A program made the translations under genes and the position numbers. From Hirundichthys speculiger (Eukaryota; Chordata; Actinopteri; Beloniformes; Exocoetidae), in the NCBI GenBank assembly GCA_018398805.1, contig JAGFBZ010000693.1:124001-188000 (forward strand): a stretch of 64,000 nucleotides of DNA, given 5' to 3'. The stretch's first letter is position 1, and each line of letters starts with the position of its first letter. The notes beneath the pieces are model-generated. The model saw nothing but the letters and a program-made list of their open reading frames with translations. It did not search any database and was not told the DNA's origin. This document shows, in pieces, positions 37,213-48,720 of this stretch.

Positions 37213-37455
37213 TTACTCCATACTAAACTTACTAAACTTATCTCTTGCATTTTTCCACTTCCTCATCATATCCAGACCCACATTCATCGCAATCTCCCTC
37301 CATGAATTACTAGAATATGTGCTGTCTTTGTAGTGTGGAGAACGAAAATCGTACAGATGTGGGTACTTTCTCATTTTTTTGATGACGCGCTTTTTTCTAC
37401 ACGAATGTAGAATTGACCAATCAGAGGCCTGTTGCACCTGTCGACACGACCCCAT
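37213..37455 (-). pseudogene. MADF-like DNA-binding domain segment inside hAT element
   Basis: The minus-strand frame from an ATG at 37455 encodes 80 residues. Residues 24-76 read VIKKMRKYPHLYDFRSPHYK, then SSNSWREIAMNVGL and RKWKNARDKFSKF, which fits the MADF fold (Leu/Val-Ile start, YPxLYDxxxPxYKD, WxEIAxxxG, WKxxRDxF). MADF domains occur in host transcription factors and in the accessory DNA-binding protein of some DNA transposons. It could be a captured host exon or a remnant of the element's own second gene. Whether it is expressed is unknown; it ends in a stop at 37213 and lacks further domains. Confidence 0.6.
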
Positions 37456-37570
37456 GAGTTGATAGAATTACGAAGCTTAAAAACAAAATTGACCGTTAGT
37501 ATTAATCGGTTAGAGTTACTGTTATCGGTTAACGGTTAAACGGTTAACCATGTGCTTCCCTAGTAGTGAC

Positions 37571-38780
37571 CATTTGTTGTAAACAATCCTCTCCTGATAC
37601 ACTGTGTTGATATGCTGAGTGTACTTTATAAGGTATGGCAATTCTCACTTCATATTTAGGGAGAAGTACAAAATGTAATGTGAGGGTAAGTAGGGGGAAA
37701 TGTCCTGGTCGAAAACACCAGAGAACTGAGAAGACTTTTGTTTTTTACATATGACTTCTTCAGACTATAATACGGTTCAGCAATCATAGAAGCGTCATTT
37801 ATAGCGTCTGATAGATAAATGCTACCATGGAGTCCAGCAGTATAAATGGAAGGCAGTATGATGCCTCCTTGTGCATGTGATGGAGATTAGTGCAACTCAA
37901 CTGAACAGCTGGTGAGTGGACTTTAGCAAGATTTATTTCTGTTCCTAATGAAAAAAATGCCCACATGTCCTTACTTTGCAATGCACACGCTGTGTCCTTT
38001 GTTTGTGTTTAGCCATTTTGCTGTACATTTGATGAAAGCAACTGATCACGTGTACTGAAAAGCTGTGTTTTGACCTTTTCAGAACTATTCAGAAAAATAA
38101 AGAGCAGATGACAAGAACAAATAACAAACTAAGAAAAATGAAAACATTTCAGAAACTAAAATAACCAAACACTGATTTACCATTAAAGATAATCTGACCT
38201 CTTATTAAAGATCAGATTATACGCTTGCTTCTGCAGCACTGACAGTAAGAGAGTGGAAGAAGAAGAGCCATGATAACAAAGCAGCATGAGTATTTACGTA
38301 GCGGATGTTGCATTTCGGCCTTTCAAGTCCCCTTCCTTACATAACAGACACACGCTTGGCTGTAGGCGTAGAACGCAAGGTCTGTCCCCATGCACTAAGC
38401 CTTCCCCTTCACTGGTTCTTAACCATGCAATACACAACAGGAGCAGACAGTGAACAATATTGAATTATTCAGGCTCAGAGAACATTGCAGCAGCAGGGAG
38501 AGCAGGCATGTGCAGTCTTTAGTCTAGAAAACAGAAAATTACATTTTAAAAAATGCAAAGATGGTGATTCATGCAAATTCCTACAGTTCAGCAGCTGTAT
38601 GCTGTTTGTTGAAAAAAAATGTTAATTTATTTGTAGACACCTGCGATAGAAGAATCTGTGTTCATGTACAAAATGATGCAACTGCTTTGGCTTGATTCAA
38701 AACACCAACAATATTTTTCATATTAACAACTGATTAAATGACCTTTCAAACATCTGCAGCTGAGCTTGGACTTAAAATAA
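37571..38780. other. No gene seen
   Basis: Non-coding sequence with no recognised repeat or exon. Confidence 0.5.
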
Positions 38781-38789
38781 AAGCCAAAA

Positions 38790-39235
38790 GCCAAAATCAT
38801 GGGGATTAACAACAAAAGCATGAATCCCATAACACACGAGGGTCACCCTCTAAAAGAGGTCAACACATTTACATATCTGGGAAGTGTGATAGCTGTGGAT
38901 GGGGGACTGAGGATGCGTAAAGTTAAGAATTGGAAAAGCCAGAGCTGCATTCAACATCCTTACCAAGATTGGGAAATCCAAAAAAACATCTCACTCAAGA
39001 CCAAGCTCAAAATCTTCAACTCTAATGTCACAACTGTACTTCTATATGGATTGGAACCATGGGAGAATACCATTACCATCACAAGCAAGCTGCAGACATT
39101 CATGAACCACTGCCTAGGACGCATTCCTTGTGATCTTCTGGCCAAACACAATTAACAACACAAACCTATGGGAACGCACTAATCAGGAAACAATAGAAGT
39201 CCAGATAAAAAGGAGAAAGGCTTACCACCACTTTT
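38790..39235 (+). pseudogene. RTE-type LINE pol fragment (reverse transcriptase C-terminus)
   Basis: The frame at 38799-39155 contains VNTFTYLGSVIAVDGG, KNISLKTKLKIFNSNVTTVL and LYGLEPWE, then LQTFMNHCLGRI. These match the end of the RT domain and the conserved post-RT segment of RTE/BovB-like LINEs (FxYLGSxVxxDGG, LKxKLxxFNSxVxxxLLYGxExW, CLRRIL). A further piece, LWERTNQETIEVQI, continues in another frame near 39170. Short, frame-broken and 5'-truncated. Confidence 0.85.
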
Positions 39236-39239
39236 TTCC

Positions 39240-40429
39240 CACTTTTAACAAATAAACTTCAGGAACTGACACTAAAGTTGCTACATAACAGATCTTCTGA
39301 CAAGTCCTTTTTGAATGAGATCATCTATTTCATCCACTTTCCCTGTTGATGGTTTTTATACTTTAATGACTAACTGATGTGTTTTCTATGTGCCTGGAAT
39401 GAAAAAATGTTGGCCGCGAGGTAAAGTAGACAGACGAATCCATTACAGCATTTACACAGACTTCTTGTCTGCTGAGTGCAGCTATAGGTGGAAATAACAG
39501 ATCTCAACAAAGTTGTTGGCCAAACTAAATACCTCATCTTTCTTTGACATCAAGTACTATTGGTCACTTTTAATAATTATCTACTTTTGTTTTTTACTTT
39601 AAGTAACTGAAATGAGTGCAGTTTTTCAAAGAGGGTTTTTGTTAACTGTTAATGGAAGCACATTTCCTCCTCCGACACTGACACACCAGAGCAGATCCCA
39701 GTCCGGTGCACTTTATTACCAGCCACGAGATTCACATCACCCACAGATCTCATGCTCTGTTTCAAAATATTTCACCCAACAAGATAATAGATCTTTCTTT
39801 TATTTCGACTCACAGTTCAAATCTGAAGACTGACAATTCCAGCTCAGTCAGTAAAGTGGACATAAAAGTATTTATGAAGTTATGAGCTGCCATTTTGATA
39901 AAAACAGTTTGATTCAAAATTGATCTCAAAATCACATGCATGTATTTAACAGTTTGTTGTTTAAAGTGAGTTAAAGTGTTTATTGTTTAAAATATGTGAT
40001 TCCCAACAAAATTATTTTTGGTCAACTCCTTTGTTGCAACAAATAATCTTAATGTGTTCTTGTCTTTCGTGTTCTCCAAGATATTTAGTTCTCTGCAAAT
40101 ATGCATAGTCTGTTTTGTTTCCTATGGTCAGATCAAAACAACCCTCAATTCTGGAGAATATTGCTGAATGTGAATAAATAATATCCAATGTACCAGACAT
40201 ACAGTATTGTATTTTTTTGTTTTATCTCCAATATAAATCTCATCTGTGGAAATGATAACTAAAGGAAATTTTTGCCTTTGAAGGCTCTACAGTCAATTCT
40301 TTTAGACTGTTAGTTTAGTAACCAAGGGTAAAGTAAAGTTCCACGTAAACACTTGATGCAATCATAGTGTTTAATTAACTGTATGTAAAGCTGCAAATTA
40401 TTCAGTCAATTCATGCTGCTATGAGTACA
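39240..40429. other. No gene seen
   Basis: AT-rich non-coding DNA. No exon or transposon terminus was recognised. Confidence 0.5.
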
Positions 40430-41127
40430 TACAACCACTTTGTTAAGTACATGTGTTCAGTTGCTTCTTAACACAAATAGATCATCAGTCAATTACATGG
40501 CAGCAACTCAATGGATTTAGGTGTACAGACATGGTCAAAACAACTCACTGAAGTTCAAACCAGGTATTAGGAAAGGGAAAAAGGGATTTAAGTGACTTTG
40601 ACTGCTGCATGACTGTTGGTGCCAAGTGAGCTAGTCTGAGTATTTTAAAAACTGCTGATCTACTGGGATTTTCATGGACAAAGATCCCTAGGTTTTTCAA
40701 AGAATGGCCCGAAAAGAGAAAATATTCCTTGAGTGGAAGTTGTGTAGTCAAAGATGCCTTGTTGATGTCAGGGGTGATGAAAGATGATAGAAAGGCAACA
40801 GTAAGTCAAATAAACACTCATTACAACCAAGATATGAAAAAAAACTATCTGTGAATGCACAACACATCAAGCTTTGAAGCAGATGGACTACAGCAGCAGA
40901 AGACCACTGTCACTCCTGTCAGCGAAGAACAGGAAACTGAGGCTACAGTACACACAGACTCAACAAAATTGGACAATAGAAGATGGGAAAAATGTTTCTT
41001 GATCTGATGAGTCTTAATTTCAGCTGCAACCTTCAGTTGATAGGGTCAGAATTTGGCGTAAACAACAAGAAAGCATAAATCCATCTTGCTTTGTATCAAC
41101 AGTTTAGGTTGGCAGTGGTGTAATGAT

Positions 41128-41242
41128 CCATCCATCTATCCCTTATCCATACATGTTTAGTCCTATACAGGGTCACTGGGAACTGCTGGAACCTATCCCA
41201 GTGAAAGGCAGGGTCCCCCCAGGACAGGTCACCAGTCCATCA
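41128..41242 (-). mobile_element. Short retroposed LINE-tail-like insertion with 15-bp target duplication
   Basis: The insert lies between two identical copies of CAGTGGTGTAATGAT (41113-41127 and 41243-41257). It starts CCATCCATCTATCCC, so on the minus strand it ends in GGATGG-type repeats, as tails of fish RTE-like LINEs and their SINE partners do. The middle has the AGGGTCACTGGG and GGAACCTATCCCAG words of a very common fish repeat. The staggered 15-bp duplication and truncation fit target-primed reverse transcription. Confidence 0.85.
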
Positions 41243-41252
41243 CAGTGGTGTA

Positions 41253-41507
41253 ATGATGTGTGTGTGTGTGCGCACGTGTGTGTGTGGGTGGGGGGTGGGG
41301 CACTTTGCACCATGCCTTGCTGCTGACCATGTCCAGTCCTTTAAGACCACAGTGTACCCATCTTCTGATGGCTACTTCTTGCAGGATAATGCACCATGTC
41401 ACAAAGATCAAATCATCTCAAACTGGTTTCTTGAACACTACAATAAGTTCATTGTACTCCAAAGGCTTCCACAGTCACCAGATCTCGATCCAATACAGCA
41501 CTTTTGA
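41253..41507 (+). pseudogene. Tc1 transposase C-terminal remnant
   Basis: The frame contains YFLQDNAPCHKDQIISNWFL and LPQSPDLDPIQHF followed by a stop at 41505. It corresponds to the second catalytic Asp region (QDNAPxH) and the SPDLNPIEHxWD motif. The third acidic residue is Gln. Its first 20-odd residues come from the GT repeat and are not transposase. Confidence 0.85.
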
Positions 41508-42096
41508 GATGTGGTGAAATGGGAGATTTGCATCATGGTTGTTCAGTTAAAGCAGTTCTGAAGGCAAAAGTAGGTCCAACCTAGTACTGGCAAGGTGTAC
41601 CTAATAAAGTGGCTGGTACAATTCTTAAAATTGGGTATCCAGGCTCCACCTTCATTACTTCCTACTACCATGAGATATTATGAGCGATGAGCAACAACCC
41701 CAAGTCCTGATCCTTTGGAAAGCGTACAGGTGAACATGGGGATGGTGGTGGGACTTTCTGAACAGCAGCAAGATTGGTATTTATGCATCAGTTCGCAAGA
41801 CTGAGATGGCCATTGTTTTGCTCCTTTAAAATCGACCAGTGAACTAGTGGGTGTAATTATATGAAAAAATAAAAACGATGAGTGGTATATGTGGGTACAA
41901 ACTGTTGACTACCTCAACTGGTGCGTAGACATCGCAACTTTTGTATAAATATATTTGACATGTTAACTGAAGGAACCATCTATCTATGGATTCTGTATTT
42001 TTTGTTGCTTATGCAGAAACCGGTAGCAGGAGCAACAGTCTGGGTTGTCATTCTCACTGAGGTGTTCCCAGGCCAGTCAAGAAGAATAATCTCAGG

Positions 42097-42251
42097 CTGC
42101 CCCAGTAGCACGGCAGTTAGGGTAGGTAGCCTGCATGCTCAACTCCCGGCCTGTGACCCCTTGCTGCATGTTTTTCTTCATTCTCTCTGCCCTGATTTCC
42201 TGTCTCTCCCACTGTTAATAAAGGGCACAAGTGCCAAAAAATAAAAAAAAA
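42097..42251 (+). mobile_element. SINE-like retroposon
   Basis: The block starts around CCCCAGTAGCACGGCAGTTA and includes GTGACCCCTTGCTGCATG and CCCTGATTTCCTGTCTCTCC, then AATAAAGGGCACAAGTGCC followed by an A-rich tail (42237-42251). This is a widespread fish SINE-like sequence with a tRNA-related head. The tRNA promoter boxes are too degraded to score and no target duplication was found. Confidence 0.6.
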
Positions 42252-42671
42252 ATTCTCCAGCTGACTCAACTGTTACGTTGGGAAGTATCTGGAAGGTCTG
42301 GTGAGCGACACAACTATTTCAATTATTCACCTTTTGATGCACTCTACTGTGAGACCCTTCTGAATGAGTGAGCCCCTCACTCTATCCTGAAATATTAACC
42401 CTTCAGGGGAAGCTCATCTGCCAGTGTCAAACTTGTGACACAAGTATTAGTCTGACACAAACTTGTGTCAGACTAATACAGCATAAATATCACTGCGCTG
42501 CCCAAATTTGTCCATCAAGTAGCAACTCATTTCCATCCTAGAGAGGGAAATCTACTGTTTTTGACTGAGCTCCATAATGAAATACATAATGATCTTTAAC
42601 GAAATCCATAATGATGAGGCAAATTCTTGAATCTTCACTTCAGTGAATGTAGAGGGATGACTCCCCATTAA

Positions 42672-44093
42672 CCCTTGTGTGATGTTAGGGTCTTTTGGAC
42701 CCATTTTCAATCTTTACTAAAATAAAAATCATACAAGTAATACTTTTTTCAACTTGAAACTCATTGTCCTTGGCTTATTTTATGTGAGGGGCATGAAGGA
42801 TATTTTTTGGGGAGAGCTCCCACTCTACACCCCCCCTTCACATTTACATCACACAGAGGGTGTTTGGGTCCAAAGGACCCCAATGTAAAACAATAGGGCA
42901 GTAGTCTACTCTACAGCTTAAGTGTGAACATTGGAATAGGACCATATAGATTGTTGCATACCTTTACTTGCCTTCCTTCTACCAGAGACTAGAATACCTG
43001 AACAGGGGGTGGAGTGGGGAATATATTTTTCCCAATCAAACTTGACTCAAGGGGCGGGGCTTCGCTACCACGCCATTATGCAACAGGAATCCTACATCCC
43101 AGCCCCTGTGTGCGCTAGAGACATGATGCATGCCCCAGGGGGTCAACAGGGACAGCCCTGAGTGCACCTTACTGTCCCACAACCACCCTTGATCAAAGGG
43201 GGCGGGGTTTCGCTACCACACCACCCACAACACAAATCCCACAATCAAGCTTCTGTGTGAAATCAATTCCATGCAATAAATATCAATAGTACTGAAGGCC
43301 TGCTTTCCTTTATTTATAAGCAAGTTGACTGCAGTATTGATCATAACTGTTTTACTGTATGTGATGTATTTATAGATGATATAGAAGAGGTCAAGGTACA
43401 TGGTACCTGATATGGTCTAATAATAGTATCAATAGTGGCATGGAGGTCAGACTCCACCCCTTTGGACCAATGTAGATTGGGGACTGGTCAGAAACCACCC
43501 ACAAGCAACACCCTGGTGAAGACAGTGTGTCTTTGGCCCTCACAAGGGCTAAGTTGTGGGATTCGTCGCATGCATGATGGCAAAACTCTGCCCCCCCCCC
43601 AAGGTGACAGTCAGTATAGGGAAGGTCAGTGACATCACAGCAATGCACCAGTAACCGTCCAGTGAAGACAGCGTGTCTCTAGCCCACACAGAGGCTGAGA
43701 AGTGGGAGTTGTGGCGTGCATGATGGCGAAACTCCACCCCCAAAGGTCGAGGTCATCATAGGGAGGGTCAGTGATTTCAAGGCTACCCACCAGTAACCCT
43801 CCAGTGAAGACAGTGTGTCACCAGTAACCGACTTGTGAAAATAGCATGTCTCTAGCCCACACAGTGGTTGAGAAGTGGGGCTGGTGGCGTGGAATCAGCA
43901 TTTCGAATAGGCTCCGCCCCCTCAGGTTGGAGAAACCTAGTGGTAGGTCAGTGACCTAAGGGCATCCTCAAGTTTGGTGAAAACAGAATGTCTCTAGCCT
44001 GCACAGGGGCTGAGTTATGGTATGAAACCCCAAGGGGTCCAAAGGACCCCTTAACACCCCGAGAATGCAGAAAATCCTAACACCACACAAGGG
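42672..44093. mobile_element. piggyBac-like non-autonomous element with TTAA duplications
   Basis: Left end CCCTTGTGTGATGTTAGG and right end CCTAACACCACACAAGGG are inverted repeats, bounded on each side by TTAA (42668-42671 and 44094-44097), the signature of piggyBac insertion. Palindromic GGGTCCAAAGGACCC motifs lie near each end. The interior has no transposase frame; it is built of related units of about 140-180 bp, in direct orientation in the right half and reverse orientation in the left half. Confidence 0.9.
43436..43990 (+). repeat. Imperfect tandem units inside the piggyBac-like element
   Basis: At least four diverged units contain the order AGTGAAGACAGnGTGTCTCT, AGCCCACACAG, GAGAAGTGG, GGCGTGCATGATGGCGAAAC, then a C-rich end. 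The period is about 140-180 bp. Inverted partial copies (GGGGCGGGGCTTCGCTACCA type) lie at 43043-43220. Confidence 0.8.
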
Positions 44094-44097
44094 TTAA

Positions 44098-46185
44098 AAT
44101 GAAGAAACCTGCAGCAGAGCCATCGGTGGTCATCTGCCTTTATTGTTTGAACAAGCATGAAAAGATTAGTCTAGGTGTACCTGCTATGTCACAAAAAAGA
44201 GAATCGCAAGTTAGTAACACTAATACTGGTTTATATTTCTATGCTTTTCAAACTAAATTATGTCTTGTCTTGTCATTGGAGAAGTGGTCAATCATTACTT
44301 GAGCCCAAATATTTCTGAGAAATTTCTGGTTGCCATGTTGCTGCTTTATCTTCGGTGTGTTTCTTTGAATGTTTACACCATCTATTCTTTGCTGTGTGGT
44401 TTTCCCTCAAATGAGAAGTCATCACAGAGATCCAGATAACAAGAAGCTTGATATCTGTTTGCCTGTCTTTGATGGCCCAGCAACTCATTGATGAGTTCCT
44501 TTGAGGTGTCTTTTAGTTGTTCACACATAATAATTGGGCACCAACTGGTGACTGCTGATGCAGATTTGTCTCTGACCACTTGGCACGCTCAGTAATTGGA
44601 CTTAAAACTGTGTAGTGTGAAGGCAGCTTGAAGCCAACCAAGATACTAAACTGGCAGCCCTGGTGGAGTGTGAAGCCCAGCAGAAATATTTCTGATTTAC
44701 TGCCAATGCATTTTGTAATGCAGACCAAGCTTTCACTCTGTCTGTGAAGTGACCAAATGGCCAATAACCCATACCCTGGAAGCCCATAGCGCGATTAAAT
44801 TAGCATGATAGCATTCAGTTCAAAGGACAACTAAAGCTGAAAGACAAATAGATCTGAACATAGTTTGAAATGCCAGGATTTTTACATTTAGGTCATCTCT
44901 ATTATTTTAATTATTGTGATTATTATCATTATTATTTTACAGTAATAGAGTAGCTATTTTACCCATCCTGTAGGGCTTTCTTTTTTTTTTTTATAAGTAG
45001 GCCAATGACTGTCACGGCACCACTGGAGAAATGTACTTCAAGTTGGGGAATTGAAAACACAACAACAAATGTTAACAAATCAAGCAATATTTAAAAAAAC
45101 AAAAATAAAACAAAAAAACTAAAAGAGATAGAGGGATAAAATTCAATAAAAGACTTCCATTCTCTGGGTTGAGATGAGTCAGACCATGAGCAACAAAGAA
45201 AGGATGTTTGGTAGGTGTCAAGGATGTTGACACTTGTTGTCCAGGAAGTCACAAAGCTTAGCAATTAGCAAAGGATGTCTCCCTTCTTTTTTATTTTTAA
45301 AGGGGATATCCTGTGCACACAATCCTCAAATAATCATGTGATCAAAGCGACCACAACTGCTTTGAGAAATCCATTCTCTACAGATTTAAGTTTGACAAAG
45401 TTAACCGACACGTCTTTTGTCACTCACTGCAACACAAATACGAATAAATAAAAATATTTCAATAGGGAGGAAGAGGGAAACGAAGTGTGGCATAATTTCC
45501 AATAACCTAACAGTCTATTTGTCTTAGACGGAAGGATCACTGCAACATCAATGAAACCTTAAGCAGAATGACTTTATAATGAAACATGTCCGGCATTTGC
45601 TGTTGAGTGATTTCTTCCAGTATCCCCTCAAGTACAGGCCATGGAGGGTTGTTGAATGAATATTAAAATATTACAGGCCATGTAAAATGGTCTTTAGTCA
45701 TCAACATATCAAATAGTATTTCCAAATGAGAGAATGTCTTATAAAAGAATGCTGCGTTGGTTAACTAGGTGACCTGCAAATGGTCCTAAAATACAAAATG
45801 TGGTGACATGACGCAATACTATGTGAAACAATGTTATTGAGAATTGAAACTGGGCTTCACATATGGTGAAATGTTAATGCTGGTGACAAGAACACATATT
45901 TGACTCAAAGTCTCCATTTAAACAAAGTAACAATCATTCATCCTTGCCTGGGTGGTTAATACCTTTTGTGCGGTGTAACACTCAAACATTGTATGGCAGC
46001 AAAGTATAGGTAAAAAGCAACAAATATACAAAAAATGAAAAGAAAAAAAAGAAAACTGACTTTTAGATTGAATCCAAGGTATTTCACACATTTTCTTGTC
46101 AAATTAATATAATTGATTAATATACGTTGATTTTTGTATTTAAGGCTTGCAATATTTCATAAAAAAAAAAACCTTGGTGCAATAA
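44098..46185. other. No gene seen
   Basis: AT-rich non-coding DNA, with a T-run near 44983-44992. No exon or repeat terminus was recognised. Confidence 0.5.
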
Positions 46186-46189
46186 GACA

Positions 46190-46890
46190 CTTTGTAATGT
46201 GGCCATTACTTCTCACAAAATTCAAAATGTTCATGCATTGAGAATTTCAAGTAGTCAAGCATTTTATGTGTTATTTTGTCATATCCTTCCTGCAAGCGCA
46301 TCTTGAGGTCTTAAACAATGCAGGGTCATCGTTGTCACATTTTTCAAAATTCTTCACACACTCTCCATAGAGGACAGGCCAGGACTGCAGACACCCCATT
46401 ACAGTGCCCGCACACTAAGATATGTCTTTGTAAATGTGCAGAATGTGGTTTGGCTTCTTTTTGAAAAATACAAGGACATCCTTAGGAAAAAATGCAAAGA
46501 CAGCAAAGCTTATGTGGCTTTACAATCTCAAAGTACTTCTCCCTCATTCATGCTGCCATCACAGAAGAATAACTGATGCAGCTTCATACCATGACAGAAC
46601 CTTGTTTCTGAACATGACAACAGTCTGGATGCTCCTTTTCATCTTTGGTCCAGAGGTCACAACTCCTATTTCATGCAAAAAAGGTAAGGCATATTGATTG
46701 ATTTTCCCAAAAAAAACCTATTTTCACAGTTTAATGGTCCATTCCAAATTCCTCTGAGCCCAGAGATGTTAATAACATCTCTAGATAGGATCAATATAAG
46801 CCTTCCTGTTGCACAGTAAAGTTTTCACTGATAATTATACAATGTAGCTCTGTAGTGTAGTGCTTGACAAAAGCTTCCCAAAGAAGTTTT
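46190..46890. repeat. Unclassified dispersed repeat, copy 1
   Basis: It aligns in order with 59030-59590: shared words include TTCAAAATTCTTCACACA, GGACTGCA, TGTAnAATGTGGTTT, GCTTTACAATCTCA, CATGCTGCCATCACAGAAG and CTTCCCAAAG. The two copies are clearly diverged and both have lost any long frame. The family is common in fish genomes, but I cannot assign it confidently to a class. Confidence 0.65.
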
Positions 46891-46929
46891 CTCATGTGGA
46901 TATAACAACTGTGAACTCTTGATGGAGTG

Positions 46930-47790
46930 TCTAGCTTATGTTTGCGCCCTTGCCTTTTTATGCCTCACCCTTGCTGGAAAGTCCTCTTTGTTCTCCTTTT
47001 TGGGAAGGCTGGATGAGGGGTGTGTAGCAGTTACAGAAGAATCACACTTCTCAGCCTACCTGGTAAAGTATATGTTGGGGTGCTGGAGAAGAGTCCGATC
47101 AATGGCTGAACCTCTGATTCAGGAGGAACAACATGGATTCTAGTTTCTGGCCATGGAACACTAGACCAGATCTTGGTCCTGGAGGGGGAAAGGGGAGTTT
47201 GCACAACCAGTTCACATGGGTTTTGTGGACTTGGAGAAGGCATTCAGTGGTGTCTCTTGGGATGTTCTGGGGGGAGTGTAGGATAGGTTACTTGCCACAA
47301 GCTGTTCAGTCCCTATACGAATAAAGTTTTATCTGCATTGATAGCAGTAAGCTGGATTTGTTTTGGTTGGTCTGACAGAAAGGGCAGGCCTGAGTTATGG
47401 ACAGAAATATGCTAAGGGGAGAACAAGGGGCATTTTTTGGCCCAGAATTCCATCTCTGTTTTAAGAGGAGTGGAGATAAGTGGAGATATTCAAGTATCTC
47501 AGGGTCTTGTCTTGAATGAGGAAAGAGTGGAGGATCAGCCAAAAGGTAAAGCTCTCTATGTGCTGGTGGATCTACGTTTGCACCTATGGTGACTGAATTG
47601 TGGGTAAACAGAAAGAATGAGATCTTAAATACAAGAGGCTGAAATGAATTTCTTATTCAGGGTGGAGGGACTCTCTCTTTGAAAAGGACTCGGAGTCACT
47701 GTTCCTTCACATACACCTATAGAGGAGCCAGCTGAGAAGGTTCAGGGGCCACAGAAGTTGGACAAATGGACGGATGGATAAAATCCAAGT
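46930..47790 (+). pseudogene. Non-LTR retrotransposon relic (RTE/Rex-like RT)
   Basis: In scattered frames the plus strand has FVDLEKAFSGVSWDVLGG near 47220 (RT motif with DLEKAFDRVPR), a piece resembling AVQSLYE...VCIDSSKLD near 47300, and a KYLRVL-like segment near 47490 corresponding to the EFKYLGVLF motif after RT. Near 47595-47690 is the conserved region whose parent reads NRKNEILNTRG and FLIQGGGTLSL. It ends in GGACGGATGGAT near 47770, the tail type of this group. Heavily mutated. Confidence 0.75.
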
Positions 47791-48179
47791 TAATATTTGA
47801 GACTGCAGAAGTATTTACTTCATAAATCAACAGACCGCTAGCACGCATCTTAGCATACATGAAGCAAACAAGCATTAACACAAGTCTAAAGGTAAACAAT
47901 CAGGCTGTAACTGTGTAAATGCAAGTCTGTTATTATAAAATACTTATTTGTATGGGCACACTGTCACAAATACTGCACAGAAAACAAGTGAATTTGCTTT
48001 ATTTAGTTATTTTAGTTTTCTGTGCTTTCAACTGATGTTTGCAGTTCCAAATTTAAAATTGAAATATAAAAAAAAAGCTGGCATTTTTTCGTTTTTATTT
48101 TTTTGTGTGTTGGATTAAAAAACGAAAAATGTAATGAAATGTCACTTTTTTATTTTTTCTATTTTTGATTGATAGTTGA

Positions 48180-48720
48180 AAATGGAAAGAACGAATGATA
48201 TGCAAATTGGTAAAGTTATTGAACTTTTACATGGATATTTTCATTTTAAAGTTCTCCCAGATGGAGGATTTTGACAGAAACAAGGTTATTTGTAACAACT
48301 GCCAAGTTGAACTCCGCATTAACAGTTTCTGCTGTTACCTCAGAAATTGCCTGTTTTAATGTTATGATTGTGCTGAGCCACAATCATTTTGTTGGATTTT
48401 GTTTGTAGACTTTTTTTTATTTTTTACAAAAACAGGATGACGTTAATGCCCTGGCAGTGGCAATAAGTTTTTTTTTTTTTTTTTAAGATGAGGTTTACAC
48501 TAAATATGTTTTAATTGCATGTGCTGATGTTAAAAGTGTTTGAACAACAAATGTTATGGCGCTTTAGTTCATATGGTTGGTCATTTAGTGCATGAAGTGC
48601 ATTTTACACTACTTTTGAATTCATTATTTGATTTTGCGTATACAATGTGATTAATTGTGATCAATCAGGGAAATAATGCGATACATTGCAATTAAAAATT
48701 TTAATGGTTGCCCAGCCCTA
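48180..48720 (+). mobile_element. hAT element fragment (copy C), right terminus intact
   Basis: It matches copy B (2560-2930) over most of its length and ends GGTTGCCCAGCCCTA, the reverse complement of copy B's left tip. Its BED-finger region (about 48210-48350) has a frameshift and stops. The left terminus was not found. Confidence 0.7.

Larger units (their letters stand above)
36069..37562. mobile_element. hAT composite element with perfect 8-bp target duplication
   Basis: It runs from TAGGGATGCACA to TGTGCTTCCCTA with the identical GTAGTGAC on both sides (36061-36068 and 37563-37570). Subterminal repeats of the form ACCGTTAACCGATAA (left) and TTATCGGTTAACGGTTAAAC (right) are in inverted orientation. 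The interior has three unusual parts: a pair of about 180-bp inverted arms, each carrying a short transposase-exon-like start, a 365-bp spacer between them, and a minus-strand MADF-like coding segment near the right end. Conservation of the duplication suggests a fairly recent insertion. Confidence 0.9.
40432..41616 (+). mobile_element. Tc1-type transposon relic with nested insertion
   Basis: The left end (CAACCACTTTGTTAAGTAC) and right end (GGTGTACCTAATAAAGTGGC) are diverged inverted repeats of a fish Tc1 family; TA flanks both sides (40430-40431, 41617-41618). The 5' part contains recognisable remnants of the N-terminal transposase region, the 3' part the end of the catalytic domain. It is interrupted by a 115-bp insertion at 41128 and a (GT)n run at 41258-41290. 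Confidence 0.8.
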
